Of a stretch of DNA of 24,456 bases, positions 16,678 through 24,456 are shown piece by piece. Where the stretch lies: NCBI GenBank assembly GCA_028873155.1, contig JAGWML010000016.1:1-24456 (forward strand), written 5' to 3'. Source of the stretch: Acidobacteriota bacterium. GTDB taxonomy: Bacteria > Acidobacteriota > Terriglobia > Terriglobales > Acidobacteriaceae. The first letter of the stretch is position 1. The number at the start of each line of letters is the position of its first letter. The notes below the pieces were generated by a model that saw only the letters and a list, made by a program, of their open reading frames with translations, had not been told where the DNA came from and ran no database searches. A program made the position numbers and the translations under genes.

Positions 16678-19149
16678 CTACTGCCGCAGGTCGACGAGGG
16701 TGGCGCCCTGGCCGCCTTCGTTTTGCGGGGCCTCTTCAATGTGGGCGACGTGGGGGTGGCTCTTGAGGAACTCGCGGACGCCGCGGCGGAGGATGCCGGC
16801 GCCGTGGCCGTGGATGACGCGGACGCGCGGCAGGCCGGCGAGAAAGGCGCGGTCGAGATACTTTTCGAGTTCCTCGGTGGCCTCGTCGACGGTGCGGCCG
16901 ATGAGGTTAATCTCCATGCGCAGCTCGCCTGTGTCAGCGGGGGCGACGGTGATGTGGACGCCTCTTTGACGGCGAGCGGCGGCGAGCGGGTCGGCTTTCT
17001 GGCCGGAGGCTGAATCGGGGCGCGCGGGCTCGGCGAGGTCATCCTTTTTCACGCGCATCTTGATGGGGCCGAGGGCGACTTCAAAGATATCTTTTTCGAC
17101 TTCGCGCTGCACGACGGCGACCTTGTTCATCGACTTGAGCAGGACGCGGTCACCGGGGGCGATGTGGCGCAGAAGATGTGGCTGCGCGTTCTGGTCGCCC
17201 TGGTCGGCGCCGGTGCGGTGGGCGACGACGGTCTGATTGAAGCTCTCCTGAAACTCGCGGCGGAGGCGCGTGATGCGGCGCTCGGCTTCTTTGCTGAGCT
17301 TCTGCTGGGCTGCGCGATCCTCAATGGCGCGGACGTTTTCGCGCATCTGGAACTCGAAGTCTTTCAGGAGCGAGGCGAGCTTGGCTTCGACGTCGCGGAT
17401 GCGGTTGCGGAGTTCGACGTCGCCTTCGCGCTCGAGTTTCTTGCGCTCCTGATTCAGCGCGTATTGCTCTTCGCGGGATTTCTTCTTTTCGAGTTCGAGG
17501 GCGGCTAGATCGTTGTGGAGCTTGTCGAGGAAGCGGGCGATATCGACCTGCTGCGAGGTGAGGCGCTGGCGCGCAGCGTCAATGATGGTGGGATTGAGGC
17601 CAAGGCGCGCGGCTGTTTGAATGCCGGCGGAGGCGCCGGGGACGCCGAGGCGGAGCTGGTAGTTGGGCGCGAGGGTGAGTTCATCGACGCCGGCAGCGGC
17701 ATTGAGGACACCGGGGGTGTTGGCAGCGAAGACCTTGAGTGCGGTGTGGTGGGTGGAGATGAGGGCCCAGGCTCCGGCCTCGAGGAAGAAGCCGGCGACG
17801 GCGACGGCGAGCGCGGAGCCTTCTTCGGGGTCGGTGGCGGAGCCGAGCTCGTCGAGGACGACGAGAGAGTGTGCGTCGGCGAGGTGGGCGAGGCGGTTGA
17901 GGTTGACGATGTGGGCGGAGAAGGTGGAGAGCTCGGCCTCGATGGACTGGGCGTCGCCGATGTCGGCGAGGAAGGCGGTGAAGACAGGGAAGCTGGCGGC
18001 CTGCGCGGGGACGGGGATGCCGGCCTGGGCCATCATGGCGAGGAGCGCGGTGGTTTTGAGGGTGACGGTCTTGCCGCCGGTGTTGGGGCCGCTGATCATG
18101 AGCTGGCGCGTGGCGGCGGTGAGCTCGAGGGTGAGGGGGACAACCGTTCCACCTGTCGTGCGGAGGTGCTTCTCGAGCAGCGGATGGCGGGCAGCTTTGA
18201 GCGTGAGAGCGTCCGGCGTCAGCAGTGGCGCGACGCAGTCGTAGCTGCGGGCGAAGCGGGCGCGGGCGAGGAGCGAGTCGACGAGGGCGAGGATGCGCGC
18301 GCCCTGGGTCAGCGGGAAGGCGACGGCGGCGACCTGGCGGGTGAGGGCGACGAAGATGCGATGAATCTCCGCCTGCTCCTCTTCGAGAAGGCGGACGAGC
18401 TCGTTGTTCTGCTCGATGGTTTCGATGGGCTCAACGTAGACGGTCTGGCCGGAGGAGCTGGCTCCGTGTACAACACCGGACACGCGGCGTTTGAGTTCGG
18501 ACCGGACGGGGATGACGAAGCGGTCGCCGCGGATGGTGATGAGGTCGTCCTGCGTGGCGCCGTCGGTGGAGAGCTTGCGGAGGGCGGCGCGGAGGGATTC
18601 GGCGATGACGCGCTGCTGGCGCTCCTGCTCGCGGCGGATGCGGGCGAGCTCGGGCGAGGCGTCGTCGGCGAGGGAGCCGTCGGGGAGGATCTTGCGCTCA
18701 ATCGACTCCGCGAGCGGCTTGAGGAACGTTCCGGCGAGTGGCGCGGAGAGCTCGGTGAGGCCGGACAGTTTGCCGGCGAGGCGCGCGGGCGGCGACTGGA
18801 GCAGAGCCTGCCAGGCGGCGACATCGTGGGCGAGGCGGGCGACGGATTGCAGCTCGGCGGCTTCAAGGGCGGCACCGGGGATGTGGGCCTTGGCGGCGAG
18901 TTGCGTGGGATCGAAGAGGCCGCCGAGTGGGATGGAGATCTGCTCGTCGAGCAGGGCGCGAAGCTCGCAGGTGAGCTGGTGTTGGCGCGCGATCCAGGCC
19001 TCGTCGGTGGAGGGGCGCAGGGCGAGGACGGCGGCGCGGCCGACAGGCGATGCGGCGAAGCCTGCGACGAGAGCAAGGAGCGGATCCCATTCGAGGGCCG
19101 CGAGGTCCGCGTGCGGGACGGGCGACGGAATGGGATCGAGGAGGGACAT
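16678..19149 (-). CDS. mutS2: MutS2-family ATPase/endonuclease with Smr domain
   Basis: An 823-residue MutS2 protein. Members suppress homologous recombination or rescue collided ribosomes, depending on the species, rather than correct mismatches. It lacks the MutS mismatch-recognition domain and begins directly with the core. The clamp helices run to about 310. The ATPase has Walker A GPNTGGKT (354-361), a DIGDAQSIEAELSTFSAH segment and Walker B LDELGSATDPEEG (432-444), then STHH. A long charged coiled coil (about 535-650) and a KOW-like segment (GDRVLLKSMNK) follow. The C-terminal Smr domain (743-821) has GRTVDEA and the HGHG loop (780-783). The usual Smr DLRG is NLIG here. FmdB ends 24 bases upstream, and no clear ribosome binding site precedes the ATG, so coupling to that gene is likely. 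Confidence 0.94.
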   Translation of the reverse strand: MSLLDPIPSPVPHADLAALEWDPLLALVAGFAASPVGRAAVLALRPSTDEAWIARQHQLTCELRALLDEQISIPLGGLFDPTQLAAKAHIPGAALEAAELQSVARLAHDVAAWQALLQSPPARLAGKLSGLTELSAPLAGTFLKPLAESIERKILPDGSLADDASPELARIRREQERQQRVIAESLRAALRKLSTDGATQDDLITIRGDRFVIPVRSELKRRVSGVVHGASSSGQTVYVEPIETIEQNNELVRLLEEEQAEIHRIFVALTRQVAAVAFPLTQGARILALVDSLLARARFARSYDCVAPLLTPDALTLKAARHPLLEKHLRTTGGTVVPLTLELTAATRQLMISGPNTGGKTVTLKTTALLAMMAQAGIPVPAQAASFPVFTAFLADIGDAQSIEAELSTFSAHIVNLNRLAHLADAHSLVVLDELGSATDPEEGSALAVAVAGFFLEAGAWALISTHHTALKVFAANTPGVLNAAAGVDELTLAPNYQLRLGVPGASAGIQTAARLGLNPTIIDAARQRLTSQQVDIARFLDKLHNDLAALELEKKKSREEQYALNQERKKLEREGDVELRNRIRDVEAKLASLLKDFEFQMRENVRAIEDRAAQQKLSKEAERRITRLRREFQESFNQTVVAHRTGADQGDQNAQPHLLRHIAPGDRVLLKSMNKVAVVQREVEKDIFEVALGPIKMRVKKDDLAEPARPDSASGQKADPLAAARRQRGVHITVAPADTGELRMEINLIGRTVDEATEELEKYLDRAFLAGLPRVRVIHGHGAGILRRGVREFLKSHPHVAHIEEAPQNEGGQGATLVDLRQ

Positions 19150-19173
19150 GCGGATGAACGCGAGTACTGCGCG

Positions 19174-19512
19174 CTAGGTGGAGGATGTAGAGGAAGCCGG
19201 CTTGGAGGTCTCGGCTGGCTTGGCTGCGGCCTTCGTCGCGGGTTGGGCCGCTGGGGCCTCGGTGGCGGCAGGCTTGGAGTCGGCAGCAGGCGCGGCGGAA
19301 TCGGCGGCGCTGCTGGAGCTGCCGGAAGCGGCTTTGGGCGCGTAGTCGTTCACATACCAGCCGGCGCCTTTGAACTGGAAGGCGGGGGCAGTGAGGGGAC
19401 GCTCGAGCGTGCCGCCGCATTTGGGGCAGGCGGATTCAGGCTGGGCGTTGAAGCTCTGGATCTTCTCGAAGCGATGGCCGCACTGGGTGCAGCGGTACTC
19501 ATATAAAGGCAA
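19174..19512 (-). CDS. FmdB-type zinc ribbon protein with low-complexity tail, TTG start
   Basis: A 112-residue protein starting with (M)PLYEYRCTQCG, the hallmark of the FmdB/CxxC_CxxC regulatory-protein family. The zinc ribbon ligands are Cys8, Cys11, Cys29 and Cys32. A second conserved patch, FQFKGAGWYVNDY, follows, and then about 55 residues made almost only of Ala, Ser, Pro, Thr, Lys and Glu. The start is TTG 19512, because family members begin exactly there and GGAGG lies 11 bases upstream. The longer frame from 19647 is not FmdB-like and enters the upstream gene. The function is unknown; some members are described as putative regulators. It is 24 bases before mutS2 and probably co-transcribed with it. 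Confidence 0.85.
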   Translation of the reverse strand: MPLYEYRCTQCGHRFEKIQSFNAQPESACPKCGGTLERPLTAPAFQFKGAGWYVNDYAPKAASGSSSSAADSAAPAADSKPAATEAPAAQPATKAAAKPAETSKPASSTSST

Positions 19513-19559
19513 GGTCTTTGATGCCTCCGGAGGGGAGATGGTGCTTGCCTTTATTGTAG

Positions 19560-19597
19560 CGGCAGTGCGGGTCGGGGTGGAGCAGCCCGCACTGCCG
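19560..19597. terminator. Perfect 12-bp inverted repeat between the DUF2911 and fmdB-type genes
   Basis: CGGCAGTGCGGG (19560-19571) and CCCGCACTGCCG (19586-19597) pair exactly around a 14-base loop. It begins eight bases past the DUF2911 stop on the minus strand. The stem is very stable, but no U-tract follows, so it may end or attenuate transcription into the fmdB-mutS2 pair, or protect the 3' end of the upstream message. Confidence 0.5.
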
Positions 19598-19604
19598 GAG
19601 CTCC

Positions 19605-20147
19605 CTAGTGGACGGCGAAGAGGACGGAGGCGGAGTGGTTCTCCCACGCGAGGGTGATCTGGCCGGTGGGGCCGCTGAGCGCGGAGATGGACCAGTTGAG
19701 GTTTTCGACCATGGACGTGGGGTGGGTCATTTTCATTTTGACGCGGCCGAGGTCCTGGGTTGCGTCATAGGCGAGGCCCCATTCGCCGGTCTTTTTGTTG
19801 AGGATGAGCTGCCACTGGTCCGGGTCAGAGATGTCGACGAAGAGGGTGTATGTGCCCTTGGGGACCATGACGTCGCCCATCTTTAGGTCTGCATCGGTGG
19901 TTAGGGTGGTGGCTGCGTTGGCTCCCGCGCGCCAGACGGGATAGTGGGGATCGTGGCTGATGAGGCCGTCCTTGCCGAAGATTTTGCCCTCGCGGCCCTT
20001 GACCCCCGGTGAGCTGTATTTGATGGAGATGGTGTGGCCTGCGATGGTGGCGGTTGCATTTTCAGCGGGGCTGGCGGCCTGCTTGGGCTGGGCGGAGAGT
20101 GAGACGGCGGCAAACAGCGCAGCAGCCGCAACGAAAAGACGCTTCAT
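19605..20147 (-). CDS. Secreted DUF2911 protein
   Basis: A 180-residue exported protein. Residues 1-19 (MKRLFVAAAALFAAVSLSA) form a signal peptide. The rest fits the DUF2911 family: TISIKYSSPGVKGREGKIFG, then PVWRAGANAATTLTTDADL, then VPKGTYTLFVDI, W.L.LNK and a late LAWE. Family members are common in Acidobacteriota and Bacteroidota. Their function is not established. AGGAGA stands seven bases before ATG 20147. It is the first gene of a minus-strand run towards fmdB and mutS2, but a strong hairpin after its stop may separate it from them. There are no Cys residues and no obvious catalytic motif. Confidence 0.9.
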   Translation of the reverse strand: MKRLFVAAAALFAAVSLSAQPKQAASPAENATATIAGHTISIKYSSPGVKGREGKIFGKDGLISHDPHYPVWRAGANAATTLTTDADLKMGDVMVPKGTYTLFVDISDPDQWQLILNKKTGEWGLAYDATQDLGRVKMKMTHPTSMVENLNWSISALSGPTGQITLAWENHSASVLFAVH

Positions 20148-20304
20148 GACGAGTTCTCCTTTGAGTGCTGGCGGGCAGGGCCCGTGTGAATGACGTGAAG
20201 ATGCGACGCGATGATTGTCGCACCGGTGGGCGCGGAGGGCAAAACGGCGGCGGGAATCCTGTTATGATGCGGCGGAAGCTGGACAAGCGAGGCAGGGACG
20301 CGGG

Positions 20305-21201
20305 ATGACGAACGCGAGCGAGGACATGAGGCCGGGAGCGCGGTTCCGGGCGGCAGTAGAGGCGGAGCGGCCGTTGCAGATTGCGGGTGCCATCAACGCG
20401 TATACGGCACGGATGGCGGAAGCAGTGGGCTTCAAGGCGCTGTATTTGTCTGGCGGCGGCGTGGCGGCGAATTCGCTGGGTCTGCCGGACCTGGGCATCA
20501 GCACGATGGAAGATGTGCTGACGGATGTGCGACGCATCACCGATGCGAGTGCGCTGCCGCTGCTGGTGGACATCGACACGGGTTGGGGCGGGGCATTCAA
20601 CATTGCGCGGACGATTCGCTCGATGATCAAGGCGGGCGCGGCGGCAGTGCACATGGAGGATCAGGTCTCCGCCAAGCGGTGCGGGCACCGGCCGGGCAAG
20701 GAACTGGTGGCGGCCGCGGAGATGGTGGACCGCATCAAGGCTGCGGTGGATGCGCGAACCGATGAGAGCTTTGTGATTATGGCTCGCACCGATGCGCTGG
20801 CGAGCGAAGGGCTCCAGTCGGCGCTGGAGCGCGCACAGGCGTATGGGGCGGCGGGCGCGGACATGATCTTTGCCGAGGCGGTGACGGAGCTGGAGCAGTA
20901 TGCGGCGTTTCGTAAGGCGGCGGGCGTGCCGGTGCTGGCCAACATTACGGAGTTTGGCAAGACGCCGCTGTGGACGCGCGAGGAGCTGGCGGCGGTGGGC
21001 GTGGACATGATCTTGTATTGCTGCGGGGCGTACCGGGCGATGAATGCGGCGGCGCTGAAGGTGTATGAGGCAATCCGCACGGAAGGAACGCAGAAGGGCG
21101 TGCTGCCGCTGATGCAGACGCGGGCGGAGTTGTATCGCTACCTGGACTACGAGGCCTACGAGAAGAAGCTGGATGCGCTGTTTGCGAAGGGCAAGGGGTA
21201 G
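20305..21201 (+). CDS. prpB: 2-Methylisocitrate lyase (PrpB)
   Basis: A 298-residue TIM-barrel lyase of the isocitrate lyase/PEP mutase superfamily that splits 2-methylisocitrate into pyruvate and succinate in propionate breakdown. The catalytic loop is KRCGHRPGK with Cys126. Metal-binding acids lie in VDIDTGWG (Asp89, Asp91) and HMEDQ (Glu118, Asp119). YLSGGGVAAN and MARTDAL also match the family. ATG 20305 gives the usual length; longer in-frame starts from 20215 add a basic stretch with no homology. No prpC or prpD is nearby, so the gene stands alone and a related lyase activity remains possible. The KRCGH motif favours (methyl)isocitrate lyase over PEP mutase or oxaloacetate hydrolase. 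Confidence 0.9.
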   Translation: MTNASEDMRPGARFRAAVEAERPLQIAGAINAYTARMAEAVGFKALYLSGGGVAANSLGLPDLGISTMEDVLTDVRRITDASALPLLVDIDTGWGGAFNIARTIRSMIKAGAAAVHMEDQVSAKRCGHRPGKELVAAAEMVDRIKAAVDARTDESFVIMARTDALASEGLQSALERAQAYGAAGADMIFAEAVTELEQYAAFRKAAGVPVLANITEFGKTPLWTREELAAVGVDMILYCCGAYRAMNAAALKVYEAIRTEGTQKGVLPLMQTRAELYRYLDYEAYEKKLDALFAKGKG

Positions 21202-21230
21202 CGCATGGATGGGAGCGCAGAGCCCGGCTT

Positions 21231-21256
21231 CCCCGGTCCCAAAATCGGAACCGGGG
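21231..21256. terminator. Hairpin between convergent prpB and GH3 genes
   Basis: CCCCGGT (21231-21237) and ACCGGGG (21250-21256) form a perfect 7-bp stem around 12 bases. It is placed 30 bases after prpB and 49 bases past the GH3 stop, so it could serve both convergent transcripts. There is no clear U-tract. Confidence 0.4.
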
Positions 21257-21304
21257 GCACGCAGGAATGGCACAAGATCAAGCGGTCGGAGACTGGGTAC
21301 AGCC

Positions 21305-23569
21305 TCAGTAGGTGAGTTTCTTCTGCAAGGGAAGATCCCGCGATGAGCTGCCGACGCGGAGCGTGTATTCACCGGGCGTGAGTTTCCAGGAATCCGATGC
21401 TTCATCGAAGACGGTCAACCGGTCGCGACTGACGGGAATGGAGACCTGCTTCGATTCGCCGGGTGCGAGCTCGACCTTAGTCCAACCGACGAGGCGTTTG
21501 GGCGGTTCGCCGGCTGCGTCCGGTAGCGACGCGTAGACCTGAGCCGTCTCGATGCCGGCGCGCTTGCCGGTATTCTTCACCGTGAAGGAAGCAATGGGGG
21601 AGTCGCCAGGTGCGACGGTGAGGCCGGAGTAGGCAAACGTGGTGTAGGAGAGGCCAAAGCCGAATGGAAAGAGTACGGCTTTGTTCTCGGCGTCGTACCA
21701 CTTGTAGCCGACCTTGAGGCCTTCGTCGTAGTGGACATCGAAGAAGGGACCGATGCCCATGGCCATGCCGATCATGCCGGGCGCGCCGGCGAGCTTTGGA
21801 ATCGGGTGCTCGGCGTCCGGCTTGGGCGGGGCGAGATGGATGGGATGCGGCAGGTCGGCTTCGCTCCTGGGGAACGTGAGCGGCAGCCTGCCGGAGGGGT
21901 TGACATCGCCGAAGAGGAGATTGGCGATGGCCTGCCCGCCGCGAATGCCCGGGTACCAGGCCTCGACGACGGCGGCAACTTTGTCAATCCACGGCATGAG
22001 CACGGCGCCGCCGGTCTCAAGCACGACAATGGTGTGCGGATTGGCCGCGGCGACCGCTTCAATGAGCGCGTCCTGATTGCCAGGCAGCGAGAGGTTCGCG
22101 AGGTCCATGCCCTCGGATGTGTGCTGCACGGCGAAGACGACGGCAACCTGCGACTTTTTGGCGAGGGCTGCGGCGGAAGCAGGGTCCGTGCCGGGGTCGA
22201 ATTGCACCATGGCGTGCGGCGCCTTCTCCTGCATGCTCTTCAAGGGCGCGGAGCGATGGTAGACCTCGACCAGCATGAAGCTCGCCAGCGGATTCTTGAG
22301 CAGTTCGGGTGGAGGCGGAACGGCATTGCCGCCGGCGGGCGAGACCTGCGACGATCCGCCGCCGGACAGGACGCCCACATCGGCATGGCCGCCGATGACG
22401 GCGATGGACTGGATGGACGCTGCGCTCAACGGCAGCACGTTGCCATTGTTTTTCAGAAGCACAGCGCCGTGTTCCTCAGTCTTCTGCGCGACCTTGAAGC
22501 CCTGCATCACATTCGGTGACTCGGGGTGCGGCGGGTCGTCGACGATGCCGGAGTCAAACTCGGTGCGGAGGATGCGGTGCACCATGTCGTTGAGCCGGTC
22601 CATTGGAACCTGGCCAGCTTCGACGGCTCTTTTCAGCGGCTCGCCAAAGGAGTCGTTGCCGGGCATTTCGATGTCGAGGCCCGCCATGGCGGCGTTGACC
22701 GTGCTCTGCGTGCCGCCCCAGTCGGAGACGACGAATCCCTTGAAGCCGAAGTCGTTCTTGAGAACGCCGAGGGTGTAGGGGTTCTCGCAGGCGTAAATCC
22801 CGTTGATGCGGTTGTAGGAGCACATGAAGGCGCCCGCACCGGAGTCCTTGAGCGCGATCTGGAAGGCGAGCAGGTCGCTCTCGCGCATGGCGCGCTTGCC
22901 GATGATGGAGTTGACGACGATGCGGCCCGCATCCTGGTCGTTGACCGCGTAGTGCTTGAGGTCGGTGATGAGGTGCAGAGCCTTTTCAGCTTTCAGCTCC
23001 TGGCCCGCCAGCGCGCCTGCCAGCAACGGGTCCTCACCCTTGTATTCAAAGGTACGGCCGTCGCGCGGCTCGCGAATCATATTGATGCCCGAGCCGAGCG
23101 ACATGTTGAATCCCATGGCGCGCATCTCGTGCCCGAGCAAGGTGCCGATCTCGTACGACAGCGCGGGGTCCCACGCGGCGGCCATGGCCTCGGCTGAGGG
23201 CAGTGCCGTGGCGTAACGTCCCCTGTCGCCTGCTCCGGAGACGCCTTCGACGGAGTCGGTCATCTGCAGGTCGGGGATGCCGAGGCGTGGCACGCCGGGG
23301 ATGAATCCGCCGGCAGAGATGGCGCGCGTTCCGGGGCCGGACTCGGGCGGCATGAACATCGCGTTCCAGCCGAGGCCGTGGAGGAACTGGATCTTTTCGT
23401 CGAGGGTCAATTCCTTGATGACCATGTCGGCGCGCGCATCGGGCGAGAGGGTCTTGTCAGACCATGCATAATGCTTGGGCGGCGTCATACCGGGCATCTG
23501 GGCGAAGGCGACAACTCCGGCGATGAGTGCGGTGACCAGCGCGACCGAGAAAGTGATGCGGACTTTCAT
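21305..23569 (-). CDS. Secreted glycoside hydrolase family 3 beta-glucosidase
   Basis: A 754-residue exported enzyme that removes terminal glucose or a related sugar from beta-linked glycans. A signal peptide (1-24, ending AFAQ) precedes the GH3 TIM barrel (about 40-350), with DLKHYAVND (Lys205-His206) and the nucleophile Asp283 in VVSDWGG. The alpha/beta sandwich (about 380-620) follows (VAVVFAVQHTSEGMD, NPSGRLPLTFP), and the fibronectin-III-like domain (about 660-740) ends the chain (VKNTGKRAG, PKRLVGWTKVEL). ATG 23569 is fixed by AAGGAG eight bases upstream and the signal peptide. A frame to 23632 has no support. No sugar transporter or regulator lies beside it. The exact substrate, whether beta-glucoside or beta-xyloside, cannot be read from this. 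Confidence 0.94.
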   Translation of the reverse strand: MKVRITFSVALVTALIAGVVAFAQMPGMTPPKHYAWSDKTLSPDARADMVIKELTLDEKIQFLHGLGWNAMFMPPESGPGTRAISAGGFIPGVPRLGIPDLQMTDSVEGVSGAGDRGRYATALPSAEAMAAAWDPALSYEIGTLLGHEMRAMGFNMSLGSGINMIREPRDGRTFEYKGEDPLLAGALAGQELKAEKALHLITDLKHYAVNDQDAGRIVVNSIIGKRAMRESDLLAFQIALKDSGAGAFMCSYNRINGIYACENPYTLGVLKNDFGFKGFVVSDWGGTQSTVNAAMAGLDIEMPGNDSFGEPLKRAVEAGQVPMDRLNDMVHRILRTEFDSGIVDDPPHPESPNVMQGFKVAQKTEEHGAVLLKNNGNVLPLSAASIQSIAVIGGHADVGVLSGGGSSQVSPAGGNAVPPPPELLKNPLASFMLVEVYHRSAPLKSMQEKAPHAMVQFDPGTDPASAAALAKKSQVAVVFAVQHTSEGMDLANLSLPGNQDALIEAVAAANPHTIVVLETGGAVLMPWIDKVAAVVEAWYPGIRGGQAIANLLFGDVNPSGRLPLTFPRSEADLPHPIHLAPPKPDAEHPIPKLAGAPGMIGMAMGIGPFFDVHYDEGLKVGYKWYDAENKAVLFPFGFGLSYTTFAYSGLTVAPGDSPIASFTVKNTGKRAGIETAQVYASLPDAAGEPPKRLVGWTKVELAPGESKQVSIPVSRDRLTVFDEASDSWKLTPGEYTLRVGSSSRDLPLQKKLTY

Positions 23570-23887
23570 ACGAACGACTCCTTCTGCGTGTTCCTGCGAG
23601 TTGCAAGTGAAGTTGCGCAACCAGGAATGCATCCGGCGGATGCCGCAGTCCTTTATAAATCAGGAGGGCGTAGGCATGCGCTTGCCAGGTGGCGGGTGGG
23701 TTCGGTAGGGTGGGGCTCTCTGCAGTGGGTGGGGTCCCCAGCTGCGCAAGCCGGAAACGAAAGCGCAGTTGTGCGCGCGGCGGATCTAGGAGCGGACCAC
23801 GCGACCGGATCTGCGGCTGGGACAAATCTTCAGGCCCGACGTTCGTTTGGGTATCTCAGGAATGATCACAACAAGAGGAGGGATGGT
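23570..23887. other. Divergent intergenic region of 318 bases
   Basis: This region holds the promoters for the GH3 gene (minus) and the DinB-like gene (plus). An AT-rich TTTATAAAT at 23652-23660 is the best -10-like element on the minus strand, giving a leader of roughly 70-80 bases, but no good -35 pairs with it. Its leader would include a 15-base palindrome, listed separately. I find no gene here. Confidence 0.4.
23629..23643. promoter_or_regulatory. Perfect 15-base palindrome upstream of the GH3 gene
   Basis: GCATCCG-G-CGGATGC is a perfect 7+1+7 palindrome, 60 bases before the GH3 start and next to the only AT-rich -10-like patch (23652-23660). The position suits a repressor operator such as those of LacI-family sugar regulators, but the half-site is not one I recognise. 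Confidence 0.35.
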
Positions 23888-24427
23888 ATGCGGATTGCAG
23901 CGATGGCATTGGCGGTGATGGCGCTGGCGGGCAGCGCCGTGGTGGCACAGGAGCCGGAGCACGGCACGATTGACACGCTGATTCAGGAAGCGAAGGCGGC
24001 GTACGGGATGCAGAAGACGTTCATCCTGGGGGCGGCGGACGCGATGCCCGAGGCGGATTACAGCTTCAAGCCGACCCCGGAGATTCGCTCCTATGGCGAG
24101 CTCTTCCAGCACGTTGCGCAGGCGCAGCAGATGGTGTGCGCCATGATTGCAGGCAAGACGCCGACACCGCCCGCGGCAGGGGCGGCGACGAAGGCGGCCA
24201 TTGTGTCGGAGCTGAAGGCGTCCTTTGACACGTGCGATGCGGCGAATGCGACGGTGACTGCGGCGAATGCGCTGGATGTGGTGGGAAAGGGGTTTTTCCA
24301 TGGCACGCGTGTGGGGCTCATCGAGAAGAATGCCGCGCATGACAACGAGATGTACGGAACCATGTCCGTCTATCTGCGGCTTAAGGGGATTGTGCCTCCC
24401 TCGACTGCGGCGCGCATGAAGAAGTAG
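23888..24427 (+). CDS. Exported DinB-like protein
   Basis: A 179-residue protein with a signal peptide (1-20, ALAGSAVVAQ) and a DinB/YfiT-like four-helix bundle. DinB folds usually bind one metal through three His residues. Here SYGELFQHVAQAQQMVC and, near the end, AAHDNEMYGTMSVYLRLKG give clear His positions, and a third His is in FFHGTRVG. The pattern GELFQHVA...HDNEMYG..VYLR is common in exported DinB proteins of acidobacteria. No enzyme activity is established for this subgroup. GAGGAGG lies seven bases before ATG 23888, and the longer frame from 23378 is rejected because it runs through the divergent GH3 gene. It may be regulated together with GH3 from the shared intergenic region. Confidence 0.88.
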   Translation: MRIAAMALAVMALAGSAVVAQEPEHGTIDTLIQEAKAAYGMQKTFILGAADAMPEADYSFKPTPEIRSYGELFQHVAQAQQMVCAMIAGKTPTPPAAGAATKAAIVSELKASFDTCDAANATVTAANALDVVGKGFFHGTRVGLIEKNAAHDNEMYGTMSVYLRLKGIVPPSTAARMKK

Positions 24428-24456
24428 TAGACCGACGGCGTGTAGCGCTCCGGCTT

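Noticed and set aside
17515..19506. Plus-strand open frame of 663 codons, rich in Gly, Glu, Ala and Val
   Set aside because: It lies opposite mutS2 and the FmdB-type gene, has repetitive composition typical of an antisense frame in GC-rich DNA, and shows no family motif.
20062..21405. Minus-strand frame of 447 codons opposite prpB
   Set aside because: It is Arg/His/Pro-rich with no motif and overlaps three confident genes, so it is a compositional artefact.

Overview
The window is GC-rich, tightly packed chromosomal DNA with no insertion sequence, phage gene, tRNA, rRNA or CRISPR array that I can see. The gene mix suggests an acidobacterium, possibly class Terriglobia: DUF2911 and DinB secreted proteins, SpoIIE phosphatases with a periplasmic sensor and seven membrane helices, an archaeal-type fructose bisphosphatase, a secreted GH3 glucosidase and a thiocarboxylate cysteine operon. 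This placement is inferred from gene content only.

Layout, left to right. (1) 1-1292, plus: the tail of an FtsX/MacB-type permease and an overlapping membrane-fusion adaptor, together an ABC efflux system. (2) 4406-1440, minus: cysM, a JAMM protease gene (mec), a CysO-type sulfur carrier gene and a MoeB-rhodanese gene (moeZ). Together they form a protein-thiocarboxylate route to cysteine. The carrier has nine residues after its GlyGly, so the protease probably has to mature it. (3) 4502-5897, plus: an unrecognised 151-residue protein and a tandem PilZ protein. A perfect 8-bp inverted repeat lies in the divergent gap before cysM. (4) 7515-5907, minus: TauE/SafE exporter, SemiSWEET and DUF971 genes in a close-packed operon.

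(5) 7648-11657, plus: two tandem SpoIIE/PP2C phosphatase paralogues, preceded by the last 27 codons of what looks like a deleted third copy. The leftover still carries the ribosome binding site of the next gene. (6) 11658-15134, plus: an AT-rich regulatory region with several inverted repeats, then hsp20, a terminator and clpB. (7) 16311-15187, minus: fructose-1,6-bisphosphate aldolase/phosphatase. (8) 20147-16678, minus: a DUF2911 protein, an FmdB-type zinc ribbon protein and mutS2. (9) 20305-21201, plus: a methylisocitrate lyase (prpB). (10) 23569-21305, minus: a secreted GH3 beta-glucosidase, divergent from (11) 23888-24427, plus: an exported DinB-like protein.

Most of the window is housekeeping or peripheral metabolism. 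The parts most worth a second look are the extended sulfur carrier beside its candidate protease, the fossil phosphatase tail, the hsp20 leader and the inverted repeat upstream of cysM.
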